DNA from: Beijerinckiaceae bacterium
GTDB taxonomy: Bacteria; Pseudomonadota; Alphaproteobacteria; Rhizobiales; Beijerinckiaceae
DNA: 64,000 nucleotides
NCBI GenBank assembly: GCA_019745195.1
Contig: JAIETL010000038.1
Coordinates: 62,001 to 126,000, forward strand
Reading direction: 5' to 3'
The notes under the pieces are model-generated. The model was not told where the DNA came from, made no database searches, and saw only the letters and a program-made list of their open reading frames with translations. The position numbers and the translations under genes were made by a program. How positions within the stretch are numbered: position 1 is the stretch's first letter; every line of letters starts with the position of its first letter. Below are positions 47,056 to 55,203 of the stretch, piece after piece.

Positions 47056-48675
47056 ATGACCCTGCGCGCCACGCCGCCCCGCCCCGACCGACGCACCCTG
47101 CTCGCCAGTGCTGGCGCGACCGCCGCTCTGGCGGCGCTCGGCTTTTCGCCGGCCGCGCTCGCGCAGCAGGGCCTGACGCTGGGGAGCGCCGAGGCGTTCA
47201 GCTTCGACGGGCTTAAGGAGCGGGCGCGCGATCTGGCCGCCAGGCCCTATCAGGCCCCGCCGAGCCCGCGTCCGGACGTTCTGGAGCGGATCGACTACGA
47301 CGCCCATGGCAAGATCCGCTTCAAGCCGGAGATGGCGCTCTGGGCCGACGGGCCGTCGCCCTGGCCCGTGACGTTCTTCCATCTCGGGCGCTATTTCCAG
47401 AAGCCGGCGCGCATGCATGTGCTCGACAATGGCCAGGCCCGCGAAATCGTTTACAACGAGCGCTATTTCGACATGCCGGCGGATTCGCCCGCCCATGAAC
47501 TGCCCCAAGGCGCGGGCTTCGCCGGCTTCCGCTTTCAGGAAAGCCGTTCGGGCCATCCCGGCCGCAAGGGCGAAAAGCTCGACTGGAAGAAGAACGACTG
47601 GGTCGCGTTTCTCGGCGCATCCTATTTCCGCGCCATCGGCGAACTCTACCAGTACGGGCTTTCGGCTCGCGGTCTGGCGATCGACCCGGCCGTCGGCGGC
47701 AAGGCGGAGGAATTCCCCGATTTCACCCATGTCTGGCTGGAGACGCCCAAGGAGGCCTCCGAGCATGTCGTGGTCTATGCGCTCCTGTCGGGTCCTTCGG
47801 TCGCCGGCGCCTTCCGCTTCCGCATGCATCGCGGCAAAGGCGTGACCATGGATGTGGAAAAGGCGCTTTATCTGCGCCGCGACGTGGCGCGTCTCGGCAT
47901 CGCGCCGCTGACCTCGATGTTCTGGTATTCCGAGACCGCAAAGGCGACCGCCGTCGACTGGCGTCCCGAGGTGCATGATTCGGACGGGCTCGCGCTCTGG
48001 ACCGGCGCGGGCGAGCGCGCCTGGCGGCCGCTGAACAATCCGCAGCGCACCATCGCCTCCTCCTTCTCCGACAACGCGCCGCGCGGCTTCGGCCTGATGC
48101 AGCGCGACCGCGAGGTCGGGAACTATCTCGATGGCGTGTTCTATGAGCGCCGACCGAGCCTCTGGGTCGAGACGCAAGGCGACTGGGGCCGGGGTGCGGT
48201 CCAGCTCATCGAGATCCCGACCGACGACGAAATCCACGACAACATCGTCGCGATGTGGGTGCCGGACGGGCCGGCGCGGGCCGGCGCGTCCTATGCGTTC
48301 AAATACAAGCTGCACTGGCTCGCCGACGAGCCTTATCCCACACCGCTCGGCCGCGTCGTGGCGACGCGCCTCGGCAATGGCGGCCAGCCCGGCACCACGC
48401 GACCCAAGGGCGTGCGCAAGTTCATGGTCGAGTTCAAGGGCCCGGCGCTGGAGACGATCCCCTTCGGCGTCAAGCCCGAGGTCGTGCTCTCGGCCTCGCG
48501 CGGCGCGTTCTCCTACGTCTTCGCCGAGGCCGTGCCCAACGACGTGCCGGGCCATTGGCGCGCGCAGTTCGATCTCACGGCGGAGGGCAGCGACCCGATC
48601 GAGATGCGCTGCTTCCTGCGCGGTGGCGAGCAGGTTCTGACCGAGACCTGGCTCTACCAGTATCTGCCGTTCTGA
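47056..48675 (+). CDS. opgD: Glucan biosynthesis protein OpgD/MdoD
   Basis: A 539-residue periplasmic MdoG/OpgG-family protein, involved in shaping osmoregulated periplasmic glucans. A twin-arginine signal (DRRTLLASAGATAALAALGF) marks the OpgD branch; OpgG uses a Sec signal. Conserved segments include FRFQESRSGHPG, GASYFRAIG and YGLSARGLAID. Its stop codon directly abuts the stop of the convergent BrnA gene (the two form TGATCA). Confidence 0.94.
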   Translation: MTLRATPPRPDRRTLLASAGATAALAALGFSPAALAQQGLTLGSAEAFSFDGLKERARDLAARPYQAPPSPRPDVLERIDYDAHGKIRFKPEMALWADGPSPWPVTFFHLGRYFQKPARMHVLDNGQAREIVYNERYFDMPADSPAHELPQGAGFAGFRFQESRSGHPGRKGEKLDWKKNDWVAFLGASYFRAIGELYQYGLSARGLAIDPAVGGKAEEFPDFTHVWLETPKEASEHVVVYALLSGPSVAGAFRFRMHRGKGVTMDVEKALYLRRDVARLGIAPLTSMFWYSETAKATAVDWRPEVHDSDGLALWTGAGERAWRPLNNPQRTIASSFSDNAPRGFGLMQRDREVGNYLDGVFYERRPSLWVETQGDWGRGAVQLIEIPTDDEIHDNIVAMWVPDGPARAGASYAFKYKLHWLADEPYPTPLGRVVATRLGNGGQPGTTRPKGVRKFMVEFKGPALETIPFGVKPEVVLSASRGAFSYVFAEAVPNDVPGHWRAQFDLTAEGSDPIEMRCFLRGGEQVLTETWLYQYLPF

Positions 48676-48933
48676 TCAGACGGCCTTGCGCAACGCCTCG
48701 TTGATCCGCGCCTGCCAGCCCGGACCTGTCGCGCGGAACCGTTCGATCACGTCAGCGTCAAGGCGCAGCGTGATCTGCTTCTTCGGCGCTTCTAGCTTTG
48801 GCCTGCCGCGGCCGCGGCGAACCAGCACGCCGCCGTTATGGACATCGGCCGTGTCGAACCACTCATCCGTCAGTTCGGGGGCATCGTCGGGATCAACCCA
48901 GGCGGCTGCGGTAGCGCGCTTGTTCTCGGTCAT
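48676..48933 (-). CDS. brnA: BrnA antitoxin, module 1
   Basis: An 85-residue BrnA-family antitoxin. The C-terminal ribbon-helix-helix-like part reads QITLRLDADVIERFRATGPGWQARINEALRK, and the N-terminal half is the acidic toxin-binding arm (DDAPELTDEWFDTADV). It overlaps the upstream brnT by 41 nt. BrnA neutralises BrnT and represses the operon. Confidence 0.93.
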   Translation of the reverse strand: MTENKRATAAAWVDPDDAPELTDEWFDTADVHNGGVLVRRGRGRPKLEAPKKQITLRLDADVIERFRATGPGWQARINEALRKAV

Positions 48934-49165
48934 TGGCTTTTCTCATGCTGATGATGCGGCGCGCCTCTCCGCGTTGCGTCCAGACGATCACGACCATCCG
49001 CTCGTCCAGCAGGCCTACCGTGACCATCCGGACCTCGCCATAGTCGTTCCGCTCGTCTTCGCGCGTGAAGGTCACACCTGCGAAGACGTCGGACGCCCGC
49101 GCGAAATCGACTTCGCGGTGAAGCAATGTCTCGGCGCGCTTGGTCCCATCGTATTCCAGCCTCAC
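48893..49165 (-). CDS. brnT: BrnT toxin, module 1
   Basis: A 90-residue BrnT-family ribonuclease toxin with a RelE-like fold. Typical segments are LLHREVDFARASDVFAG, NDYGEVRMVTVGLLDERMVVIVWTQRG and RRIISMRKAN. The GTG start is 5 nt downstream of a TACATT -10, so the mRNA is probably leaderless. Its residue set looks intact. The second module at 59.8 kb is diverged, so this is not a recent duplicate. Confidence 0.93.
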   Translation of the reverse strand: MRLEYDGTKRAETLLHREVDFARASDVFAGVTFTREDERNDYGEVRMVTVGLLDERMVVIVWTQRGEARRIISMRKANDREQARYRSRLG

Positions 49166-49170
49166 AAATA

Positions 49171-49199
49171 AATGTAACTCCAGATAATCGAGAGATCAA
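49171..49199 (-). promoter_or_regulatory. Leaderless promoter of brnTA module 1
   Basis: -35 TTGATC (49194-49199), 17-nt spacer, -10 TACATT (49171-49176), then 5 nt to the GTG start. The sequence GTTACATT and the 5-nt distance are shared with the brnTA module at 59.8 kb. Confidence 0.65.
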
Positions 49200-49237
49200 G
49201 ACGCGCTCGAGCGTTGGTGACAATCCTATTGACTGGC

Positions 49238-49272
49238 TTGCCTCCGTTGCCACGTAACATTATATCATCGCA
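49238..49272 (+). promoter_or_regulatory. Zur-like box and promoter of the znuC unit
   Basis: -35 TTGCCT (49238-49243), 17-nt spacer, -10 TATATC (49261-49266). A box overlapping the -10 (49252-49270) matches the one before znuA at 14 of 18 positions when inverted (GATG-TATA-TGTT-C in common). The GTG start of the first small gene is 7 nt beyond the -10. Confidence 0.55.
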
Positions 49273-49273
49273 T

Positions 49274-49420
49274 GTGAGTCATCCGCATGCCCATACCCAT
49301 CGCGCCGTCTCGGAGAATCCGGGCTGGTCGCTGCTGCGGCTTTCGGCCGGGCAGCGGCTCGGCATCGCGTTCGTCGTCATCGCCATGGTCTGGGCGGCGA
49401 CACTCGCCGTGATCCTGTGA
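49274..49420 (+). CDS. 48-aa His-rich membrane peptide upstream of znuC
   Basis: A 48-residue frame. The N-terminus is His-rich (SHPHAHTH) and the C-terminal ~22 residues form one membrane helix (LGIAFVVIAMVWAATLAVIL). The stop overlaps the GTG of znuC (GTGA), so the two would be coupled. The GTG start lies at the predicted transcription start. It could be a zinc-transporter accessory subunit or a leader peptide; I know no family. Existence is inferred from coupling, Zur-type promoter and composition. Confidence 0.55.
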   Translation: MSHPHAHTHRAVSENPGWSLLRLSAGQRLGIAFVVIAMVWAATLAVIL

Positions 49421-50166
49421 CGAGAGTGCAAGTGCCCGCCATCCGCCTCGCCAATCTGACGCTCGGCTATGACCGGCACCCGGCTGTGCATCACCTGTCG
49501 GGCGAGATCGCGCAGGGCAGCCTGACCGCGATCGTCGGGCCCAATGGCGCCGGAAAATCAACCTTGCTCAAGGGCATCGCAGGCGCGCTCTCGCCGCTCG
49601 ACGGTGGCTTGACCTTGTCGAAGGGAAAGCGGCTGGCCTATCTGCCGCAATCGGCCGATCTCGACCGCTCCTTCCCGATCCATGTCTACGATCTCGTCGC
49701 CATGGGCCTGTGGGGCCAGGCCGGCATTTTCGGGCGCATCGGGCTCGGCTCCAAAGGCAAGGTCGAGGCCGCGATCGCGGCGGTCGGCCTCACCGGCTTC
49801 GAGCGCCGGCCGATCGGTGCGCTTTCGGGCGGCCAGATGCAGCGGGCGCTGTTTGCGCGGTTGCTGCTGCAGGACGCCGACATCATCCTGCTCGACGAGC
49901 CCTTCACCGCGATCGACGCCCGCACCACCGCCGATCTGCTGGCGCTGGTGCAACGCTGGCATGGCGAGAACCGCACGGTGGTCGCCGTGCTGCACGACAT
50001 CGAGACGGTGCGCCGCGCCTTTCCGCAGACGCTGCTGCTGGCGCGCGAGACGGTGGCCTGGGGCGAGACGGCGCGGGTGCTGACACCGGAAAACCTGCTG
50101 AAAGCGCGCCGCATGGTCGAGGCCTTCGACAGTCACGCGCCGGCATGCGAGCGCGAAGCGGCGTGA
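49417..50166 (+). CDS. znuC: Zinc ABC transporter ATPase ZnuC
   Basis: A 249-residue ABC ATPase with Walker A GPNGAGKST, signature LSGGQMQR and Walker B IILLDEP. Paired downstream with an ABC-3 permease and a His-rich zinc-binding protein. The GTG start overlaps the preceding small gene. A 106-bp repeat separates it from znuB. Confidence 0.92.
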   Translation: MTRVQVPAIRLANLTLGYDRHPAVHHLSGEIAQGSLTAIVGPNGAGKSTLLKGIAGALSPLDGGLTLSKGKRLAYLPQSADLDRSFPIHVYDLVAMGLWGQAGIFGRIGLGSKGKVEAAIAAVGLTGFERRPIGALSGGQMQRALFARLLLQDADIILLDEPFTAIDARTTADLLALVQRWHGENRTVVAVLHDIETVRRAFPQTLLLARETVAWGETARVLTPENLLKARRMVEAFDSHAPACEREAA

Positions 50167-50188
50167 TTGAACTCATCACCCCACGACC

Positions 50189-50294
50189 CTCATCCTGAGG
50201 AGCGCCGAAGGCGCGTCTCGAAGGATGCCCCAGATGCCTCCGGAACCTCCTGGAGCATCCTTCGAGACGCCGCTTCGCGACTCCTCAGGATGAG
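50189..50294. repeat. Palindromic repeat, family B copy 2 (106 bp)
   Basis: Same terminal arms (CTCATCCTGAGGAG / CTCCTCAGGATGAG) and inner arms as the copy at 23213-23324. It lies between znuC and znuB, within what should be one operon, and can fold into a long hairpin in the mRNA. Confidence 0.9.
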
Positions 50295-50323
50295 GGTTGA
50301 GGGAGGCCGAAGAAGACGAACCG

Positions 50324-51199
50324 ATGCTCTACGACCTCCTCATCGGCCCCTTCGCCGAATTCGATTTCATGCGCCGGGCGCTGGTCGGGATCATGGCGCT
50401 GTCGGTCTCGGGCGCGCCGATCGGCGTGTTCCTGATGCTGCGGCGGATGAGCCTGACCGGCGACGCGATGGCGCATGCGATCCTGCCCGGCGCCGCGATC
50501 GGCTATCTCGTGGCGGGCTTCTCGCTGCCGGCGATGACGCTGGGCGGGCTCGCGGCGGGGTTCGCGGTCGCCTTGGCCGCCGGCGCGGTGGCGCGGCTCA
50601 CCGTGATGAAGGAGGATGCCTCGCTGGCGGCCTTCTACCTGATCTCGCTGGCGCTCGGCGTCACCATCGTCTCGCTGCGCGGCTCGGCGGTCGATCTCTT
50701 CCATGTCCTGTTCGGCAATGTGCTGGCGCTCGACAACGACGTTCTCGTGCTGCTGGCAAGCGTGGCGACCTTAAGCCTGCTGACGCTGGCCGCGCTTTAC
50801 CGTCCGCTGGTGATGGAATGCGTCGATCCGGGTTTTCTGCGCTCGGTCAGCCGGTCCGGCGGCGTCGTCCATCTCACCTTCCTCGCGCTGGTGGTGCTGA
50901 ATCTCGTGGCCGGCTTCCATGCTCTCGGCACGCTGCTGGCGGTCGGGCTGATGATGCTGCCAGCCGCCGCCGCACGCTTCTGGACTGCCGATATCACGCG
51001 GCTGATCCTGCTCGCGACAGCGTTCGGCATGGTCTCCGGCTATGCCGGGCTCGTCGTCTCCTATTCGGCCGGCAGCAATCTTCCTGCCGGTCCAGCCATT
51101 ATTCTGGCGGCCGGGGCGCTCTATCTTGGCTCGCTCCTGCTCGGCTCGCAGGGCGGGCTTGCGCGCCGGCTCTTGCCTGCCGCCCATCTCCAGCGCTAG
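50324..51199 (+). CDS. znuB: Zinc ABC transporter permease ZnuB
   Basis: A 291-residue ABC-3 family permease with about eight helices. The family motif MSLTGDAMAHAILPGAAIGYL is intact. The start at MLYDLLIGPF is the normal ZnuB N-terminus; a longer frame would begin inside the repeat. It ends 2 nt before the Zur-like box of znuA. Confidence 0.93.
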   Translation: MLYDLLIGPFAEFDFMRRALVGIMALSVSGAPIGVFLMLRRMSLTGDAMAHAILPGAAIGYLVAGFSLPAMTLGGLAAGFAVALAAGAVARLTVMKEDASLAAFYLISLALGVTIVSLRGSAVDLFHVLFGNVLALDNDVLVLLASVATLSLLTLAALYRPLVMECVDPGFLRSVSRSGGVVHLTFLALVVLNLVAGFHALGTLLAVGLMMLPAAAARFWTADITRLILLATAFGMVSGYAGLVVSYSAGSNLPAGPAIILAAGALYLGSLLLGSQGGLARRLLPAAHLQR

Positions 51200-51222
51200 T
51201 GATGTTATAGTGTTTCATTATC
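51199..51222 (+). promoter_or_regulatory. Zur-like box in front of znuA
   Basis: GATGTTATAGTGTTTCAT (51201-51218) overlaps a TATAGT -10 candidate and lies 20 nt before the ATG, with GGAG between. It matches the box before the znuC unit at 14 of 18 positions in inverted orientation. Confidence 0.55.
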
Positions 51223-51237
51223 TGTCGGAGAGCCGCC

Positions 51238-52173
51238 ATGCTGAATCGTCGTGACCTGATTGCGGGCGCCGTCGCCGGACTGACCGTTGCGAGTCTGCCG
51301 GCGCTAGCGCAGGAGAAGCTCGCCGTCGTCGCCAGCTTCTCGATCCTCGGCGATTTCGTCCAGCGCATCGGCGGCGAGCGTATCGCCCTGACCACGCTGG
51401 TTGGTCCCGATGGCGACGCCCATGTCTATTCGCCGACGGCGGCCGATGCCAAGGTGATGGCTGCGGCGAAGCTCGTCATCGTCAACGGCCTGAATTTCGA
51501 AGGGTGGATGACGCGGCTGGTGAAATCCTCCGTCGCCAAAGCGCCCGTCATCGCGGCTGCGGGGAAAGTGACGCCGCTCAAGGAGGCCGGAGGACACAAC
51601 CATGGCCACAGTCATGGTCACGGACACGGTCATGGCGGGGCCGATCCGCACGCCTGGCAGGATGTCGGCAACGCCAAGCTCTACGTCGCTGCGATCCGCG
51701 ACGCGCTGGTCGCCGCCGATCCCGCCGGTAAGGCAGTCTACGAGGCCAATGCCGACGCGTATCTCACGGAGTTGACCGCGCTCGACGCCGATCTGCGCGC
51801 CGCGGTTCAGCGCATTCCCGCCGATCGTCGCAAGGCGATCACCTCGCACGACGCCTTCGCCTATTTCGAGAAGGCCTATGGGTTGGATTTCGTCTCGCCC
51901 CAGGGCGTCTCGACCGAGGCCGAGGCTTCGGCGAAGGACGTGGCGCGCATCATCCGGCAGATGAAGGCGCAGAAAATCCCGGCCGTCTTCCTCGAAAACA
52001 TTACCAATCCGCGCCTGATCGAACAGATCGCCCGTGAAACCGGAGCTAAAATCGGCGGCCGGCTCTATTCCGACGCGCTCTCCGCACAGGACGGCCCGGC
52101 CGGGACTTACATCGCGATGATGAAACACAATATAAGCCAGATCGAGAAGGCGCTCGGCGCCGGCCCGAGTTAG
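51238..52173 (+). CDS. znuA: Zinc-binding protein ZnuA
   Basis: A 311-residue cluster A-I binding protein with an N-terminal signal containing NRRDLIAG. Ligands in order are His in DAHVYSP, His in DPHAWQD, His in TSHDAFAYF and Asp in YSDALS, the zinc set. A His-rich flexible loop (HNHGHSHGHGHGHGG) precedes the second ligand and is typical of high-affinity ZnuA. It has its own Zur-like box, separate from znuCB. Confidence 0.95.
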   Translation: MLNRRDLIAGAVAGLTVASLPALAQEKLAVVASFSILGDFVQRIGGERIALTTLVGPDGDAHVYSPTAADAKVMAAAKLVIVNGLNFEGWMTRLVKSSVAKAPVIAAAGKVTPLKEAGGHNHGHSHGHGHGHGGADPHAWQDVGNAKLYVAAIRDALVAADPAGKAVYEANADAYLTELTALDADLRAAVQRIPADRRKAITSHDAFAYFEKAYGLDFVSPQGVSTEAEASAKDVARIIRQMKAQKIPAVFLENITNPRLIEQIARETGAKIGGRLYSDALSAQDGPAGTYIAMMKHNISQIEKALGAGPS

Positions 52174-52192
52174 GTTGCTTTCGAACCACCAC

Positions 52193-52299
52193 GTCATCCC
52201 GGACAAGCGGCGCAGCCGTGCAGATCCGGGATCCATCATGGAGCGATGTCGTGCTCCAGGATGGATCCCGGAGTTCCGCTTCGCTCCATCCGGGATGAC
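52193..52299. repeat. Palindromic repeat, family A copy 2 (107 bp)
   Basis: Begins GTCATCCCGGAC and ends ATCCGGGATGAC. Length is the same as the other two family A copies. It lies between znuA and the COG0523 GTPase gene. Confidence 0.9.
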
Positions 52300-52361
52300 G
52301 CGCGAGGAAGGCGACGAAGGCAGCGGGATCGATTGAGCCGCTTAAAGAACCAGGATCGACC

Positions 52362-53324
52362 ATGTCCGAGAAAATTCCCGTCACGGTGCTCACAGGCTAT
52401 CTGGGCGCCGGCAAGACCACGCTCCTCAACCGCATCCTGACCGAGGACCACGGCAAGAAATTCGCCGTGATCGTCAACGAGTTCGGCGAGACCGGCATCG
52501 ACGGCGACCTCGTGGTCGGCGCGGATGAAGAAGTCTTCGAGATGAACAATGGCTGCATCTGCTGCACCGTGCGCGGCGACCTGATCCGCATCCTCGATGG
52601 GCTGATGAAACGAAAGGGCAAGTTCGACGCGATCATCGTCGAGACCACGGGGCTGGCCGACCCCGCCCCCGTGGCGCAGACCTTCTTCGTCGACCAGGAT
52701 GTCGGCGACGCCACGAAGCTCGACGCCGTCGTCACGGTGACCGACGCGAAATGGCTGCGCGAGCGTCTGAAGGATGCGCCCGAGGCGAAGAACCAGATCG
52801 CCTTCGCCGACGTGATCATCCTGAACAAGACTGACCTCGTCTCGCCAGAGGAACTGGCCGCGGTCGAGGCGGCCATCCGCGCGATCAACCCCTATGCGAA
52901 GCTGCACAGGACCACGCGTTGCGACCTGCCGATCGACCAGTTGCTCGACCGCAACGCCTTCGATCTCGACCGTATCCTCGACATCGAGCCGGATTTCCTC
53001 GAGGCCGGGCATCACCATCACCATTCCGATGAGGTGCGTTCGCTCTCCTTCACGATCCCCGGCGACGTCGATCCCGAAAAGTTCATGCCGTGGATCAACG
53101 ATCTCAGCCAGGCGCAGGGCCCCAATATCCTGCGCTCCAAGGGCATCCTCGCCTTCAAGGACGAGCCGCGCCGCTTCGTCTTCCAGGGCGTCCACATGAT
53201 CCTCGACGGTGATCTGCAGCGCGACTGGAAGAGCGGCGAGACGCGCAACTCCCGCCTCGTCTTCATCGGCCGCGATCTCGACGAGGCGGAACTGCGCAAA
53301 GGCTTCTTGGCCTGCGCGGCGTGA
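52362..53324 (+). CDS. COG0523 (CobW/ZNG1-type) metal-chaperone GTPase
   Basis: A 320-residue G3E GTPase. The P-loop is GYLGAGKTT, the metal site NGCICC (Cys65, Cys67, Cys68) and the G4 motif NKTD. A His run (GHHHHHSDEV, ~220) joins the GTPase and C-terminal CobW_C domains. Zinc-linked members deliver Zn to client enzymes in zinc shortage. Location next to znuA supports a zinc role over cobalamin synthesis. No Zur-like box was seen directly upstream. Confidence 0.92.
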   Translation: MSEKIPVTVLTGYLGAGKTTLLNRILTEDHGKKFAVIVNEFGETGIDGDLVVGADEEVFEMNNGCICCTVRGDLIRILDGLMKRKGKFDAIIVETTGLADPAPVAQTFFVDQDVGDATKLDAVVTVTDAKWLRERLKDAPEAKNQIAFADVIILNKTDLVSPEELAAVEAAIRAINPYAKLHRTTRCDLPIDQLLDRNAFDLDRILDIEPDFLEAGHHHHHSDEVRSLSFTIPGDVDPEKFMPWINDLSQAQGPNILRSKGILAFKDEPRRFVFQGVHMILDGDLQRDWKSGETRNSRLVFIGRDLDEAELRKGFLACAA

Positions 53325-53351
53325 TCACCCTGACCTTCGATCGCCCTCCTG

Positions 53352-53458
53352 GTCAACCCGGACAAGCGGCGAAGCCGCGCCGATCCGGGATCCATCCTAG
53401 AGTGCCGTCTAAACTCTATGATGGATCCCGGGTCTGCGCTTCGCTTGCCCGGGATGAC
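53352..53458. repeat. Palindromic repeat, family A copy 3 (107 bp)
   Basis: Begins GTCAACCCGGAC and ends GCCCGGGATGAC. Central arms GGGATCCATC/GATGGATCCC are conserved with the other copies. It lies between the COG0523 and WD40 genes. Confidence 0.9.
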
Positions 53459-53501
53459 GGCAGTGTTTCCTTGAAAAACAAGCTGCGTTAGACCCGCCCG
53501 C

Positions 53502-54515
53502 ATGGACACCATCGCCAAACCTGTCTCGCTGCGCGAGCATGTCGTCCCCGTCGAGGCCGCCGAGCATGTCGTCGCCGCGCATTGGCTGAAGAGCACGCTG
53601 GCGCTGGCGCTCGCCGACGGCCGCGTGCTGCGCTGGCGCGAGGGCGAAAGCGAGCTGATCGAAGCCCATGCCGGCGGCGTGCTCAGCGCCTGCTGCGACG
53701 GCGAGCGCCTGATCACGGGCGGCGACGACGGGCGCGTGGTCGCGCTGACAGCCGAGGGACAGGCGACCGAGCTCGCCCGCGACGAAAAACGGCGCTGGAT
53801 CGATTCCGTGACGCTGTCGGCCAGCGGCAGCCTCGCCTGGAACGCCGGCCGCAGCGTCCATGCGCGCGACGACAAGGGCAAGGTCAAGTCGCTCGACGTC
53901 GCCTCGACGCCGCAGGGGCTGGTCTTCGCGCCGAAAGGCTATCGCCTTGCCATAGCCCAGATGAACGGCGTCTCGCTCTGGTATCCCAACACCGAGGCGA
54001 AGCCGGAATGCCTCGAATGGAAGGGCTCGCATCTCGACGTGACCTGGTCGCCCGACGGGCGCTTCGTCGTCTCGGCCATGCAGGAGAACGCGCTGCATGG
54101 CTGGCGGCTCGGCGAGAAGCCGAGCCATATGCGCATGACCGGCTATCCGTCCAAGCCGCGCTCGCTGTCCTGGTCGCATGACGGGCTCTGGCTCGCCTCC
54201 AGCGGCGCCGACGCCGCGATCATCTGGCCGTTCCAGGGCGACGGGCCGCAGGGCAAGGCTCCGCGCGAATGCGGTGCGCGCCATGCCAAGGTCACGCGCG
54301 TCGCCTTCCATCCGCGTGCGCTCGTGCTCGCCGTCGGCTACGACGATGGCTGCATCCTGATGATCCGCCTGACCGACGCGTCGGAACTGCTGGTGCGCCC
54401 GGCGCAGAAGGGCAGCGGCATCACCGCCTTCGCCTGGGACAAGCCCGGCAAGCGGCTGGCTTTCGGGACGGAAGACGGCGCGGCCGGCGTGCTGACGCTG
54501 CCGGCTGCCGGCTGA
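53502..54515 (+). CDS. WD40-repeat protein
   Basis: A 337-residue beta-propeller protein. WD-like repeats are visible at, for example, HLDVTWSPDGRFVVSAMQENALHGWRL and SLSWSHDGLWLASSGADAAIIWPF. There is no signal peptide. The same neighbour pair, COG0523 GTPase then WD40, is seen in other Hyphomicrobiales (recollection, not checked), suggesting a shared metal-homeostasis role. Confidence 0.88.
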   Translation: MDTIAKPVSLREHVVPVEAAEHVVAAHWLKSTLALALADGRVLRWREGESELIEAHAGGVLSACCDGERLITGGDDGRVVALTAEGQATELARDEKRRWIDSVTLSASGSLAWNAGRSVHARDDKGKVKSLDVASTPQGLVFAPKGYRLAIAQMNGVSLWYPNTEAKPECLEWKGSHLDVTWSPDGRFVVSAMQENALHGWRLGEKPSHMRMTGYPSKPRSLSWSHDGLWLASSGADAAIIWPFQGDGPQGKAPRECGARHAKVTRVAFHPRALVLAVGYDDGCILMIRLTDASELLVRPAQKGSGITAFAWDKPGKRLAFGTEDGAAGVLTLPAAG

Positions 54516-54523
54516 GCCTCGCG

Positions 54524-54802
54524 ATGCGCTTGGGCCTGTTCGGCAAGGGCGCGGCCGACAGGGCGAAGGTCTCTGGCGACGCCGCGCGCATCAAGGCGGA
54601 CGTCCGGGCGCTGCTCGGTCTGCCCGAGGCGGCCGCCATCGCCGTCAACGAAATCCTCTGCGCCGATCCGGCCTGCCCGGGCACGGAAACCGTTATTCTG
54701 GTGATGAATCCCGGCGAGAAGACGAAGGCCTTCAAGGCGCAGATGGCGATGGCGGATTTGACGCGCGAGGCGCTGGCTGACGTACTGGCAGGGGAAAGCT
54801 GA
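54524..54802 (+). CDS. Small protein with CxDPxCPG motif, 92 aa
   Basis: A 92-residue soluble protein. The central EILCADPACPGTETVILVM contains two Cys five residues apart, which could bind a metal. The family is not recognised by name. It is 8 nt after the WD40 gene and so probably in the same operon as the zinc-linked GTPase and WD40 genes. Confidence 0.75.
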   Translation: MRLGLFGKGAADRAKVSGDAARIKADVRALLGLPEAAAIAVNEILCADPACPGTETVILVMNPGEKTKAFKAQMAMADLTREALADVLAGES

Positions 54803-54805
54803 GCT

Positions 54806-55033
54806 TCAGCCTGCGGCGACTGTCCGAGAGGTCTGCTGCTGCGCCGGAACGGTCAGCTCCGGGTTGCGGACCGAGACGGCGCGCGAGGCGCGGAAGCGGG
54901 CCGCCTTGGTCTTCGGCGAGAGTTCGGACTCGGCGGATATGGAGATGACTGTCGGGATCGCATGCGGCCTGGCAAAGGCGGTTCCGCCGGTGATCAGCAG
55001 GGCCAGAATGGCGATCAGGGGCTTGCGGTCCAT
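54806..55033 (-). CDS. Small exported hypothetical protein, 75 aa
   Basis: A 75-residue protein with an N-terminal signal (PLIAILALLITGGTAFA) and a short basic mature part rich in Ser, Ala and Arg. Not recognised. It is convergent with the preceding small gene and divergent from the YcaQ-like gene. Confidence 0.6.
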   Translation of the reverse strand: MDRKPLIAILALLITGGTAFARPHAIPTVISISAESELSPKTKAARFRASRAVSVRNPELTVPAQQQTSRTVAAG

Positions 55034-55203
55034 GGCCGGCGCTTTCTCGTAAGACGGGCTTGTCCCGTCGATGGAGAAAGCCTAGGCGGCGGTCGGCCCG
55101 GCCGCTGTTCCCTGTGGAACAGAACAGGCTGGTGACAGCGTCGGTCAGCGGCGTCGCTATGCTCGTCGCGACTCCGCAAACGAGACACAGGCAAGGCCTC
55201 CGC

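Noticed and set aside
55112-55140. GGAAC upstream of the YcaQ-like gene as an EcfG-type promoter
   Set aside because: No GTT occurs at the required 16-17 nt spacing.
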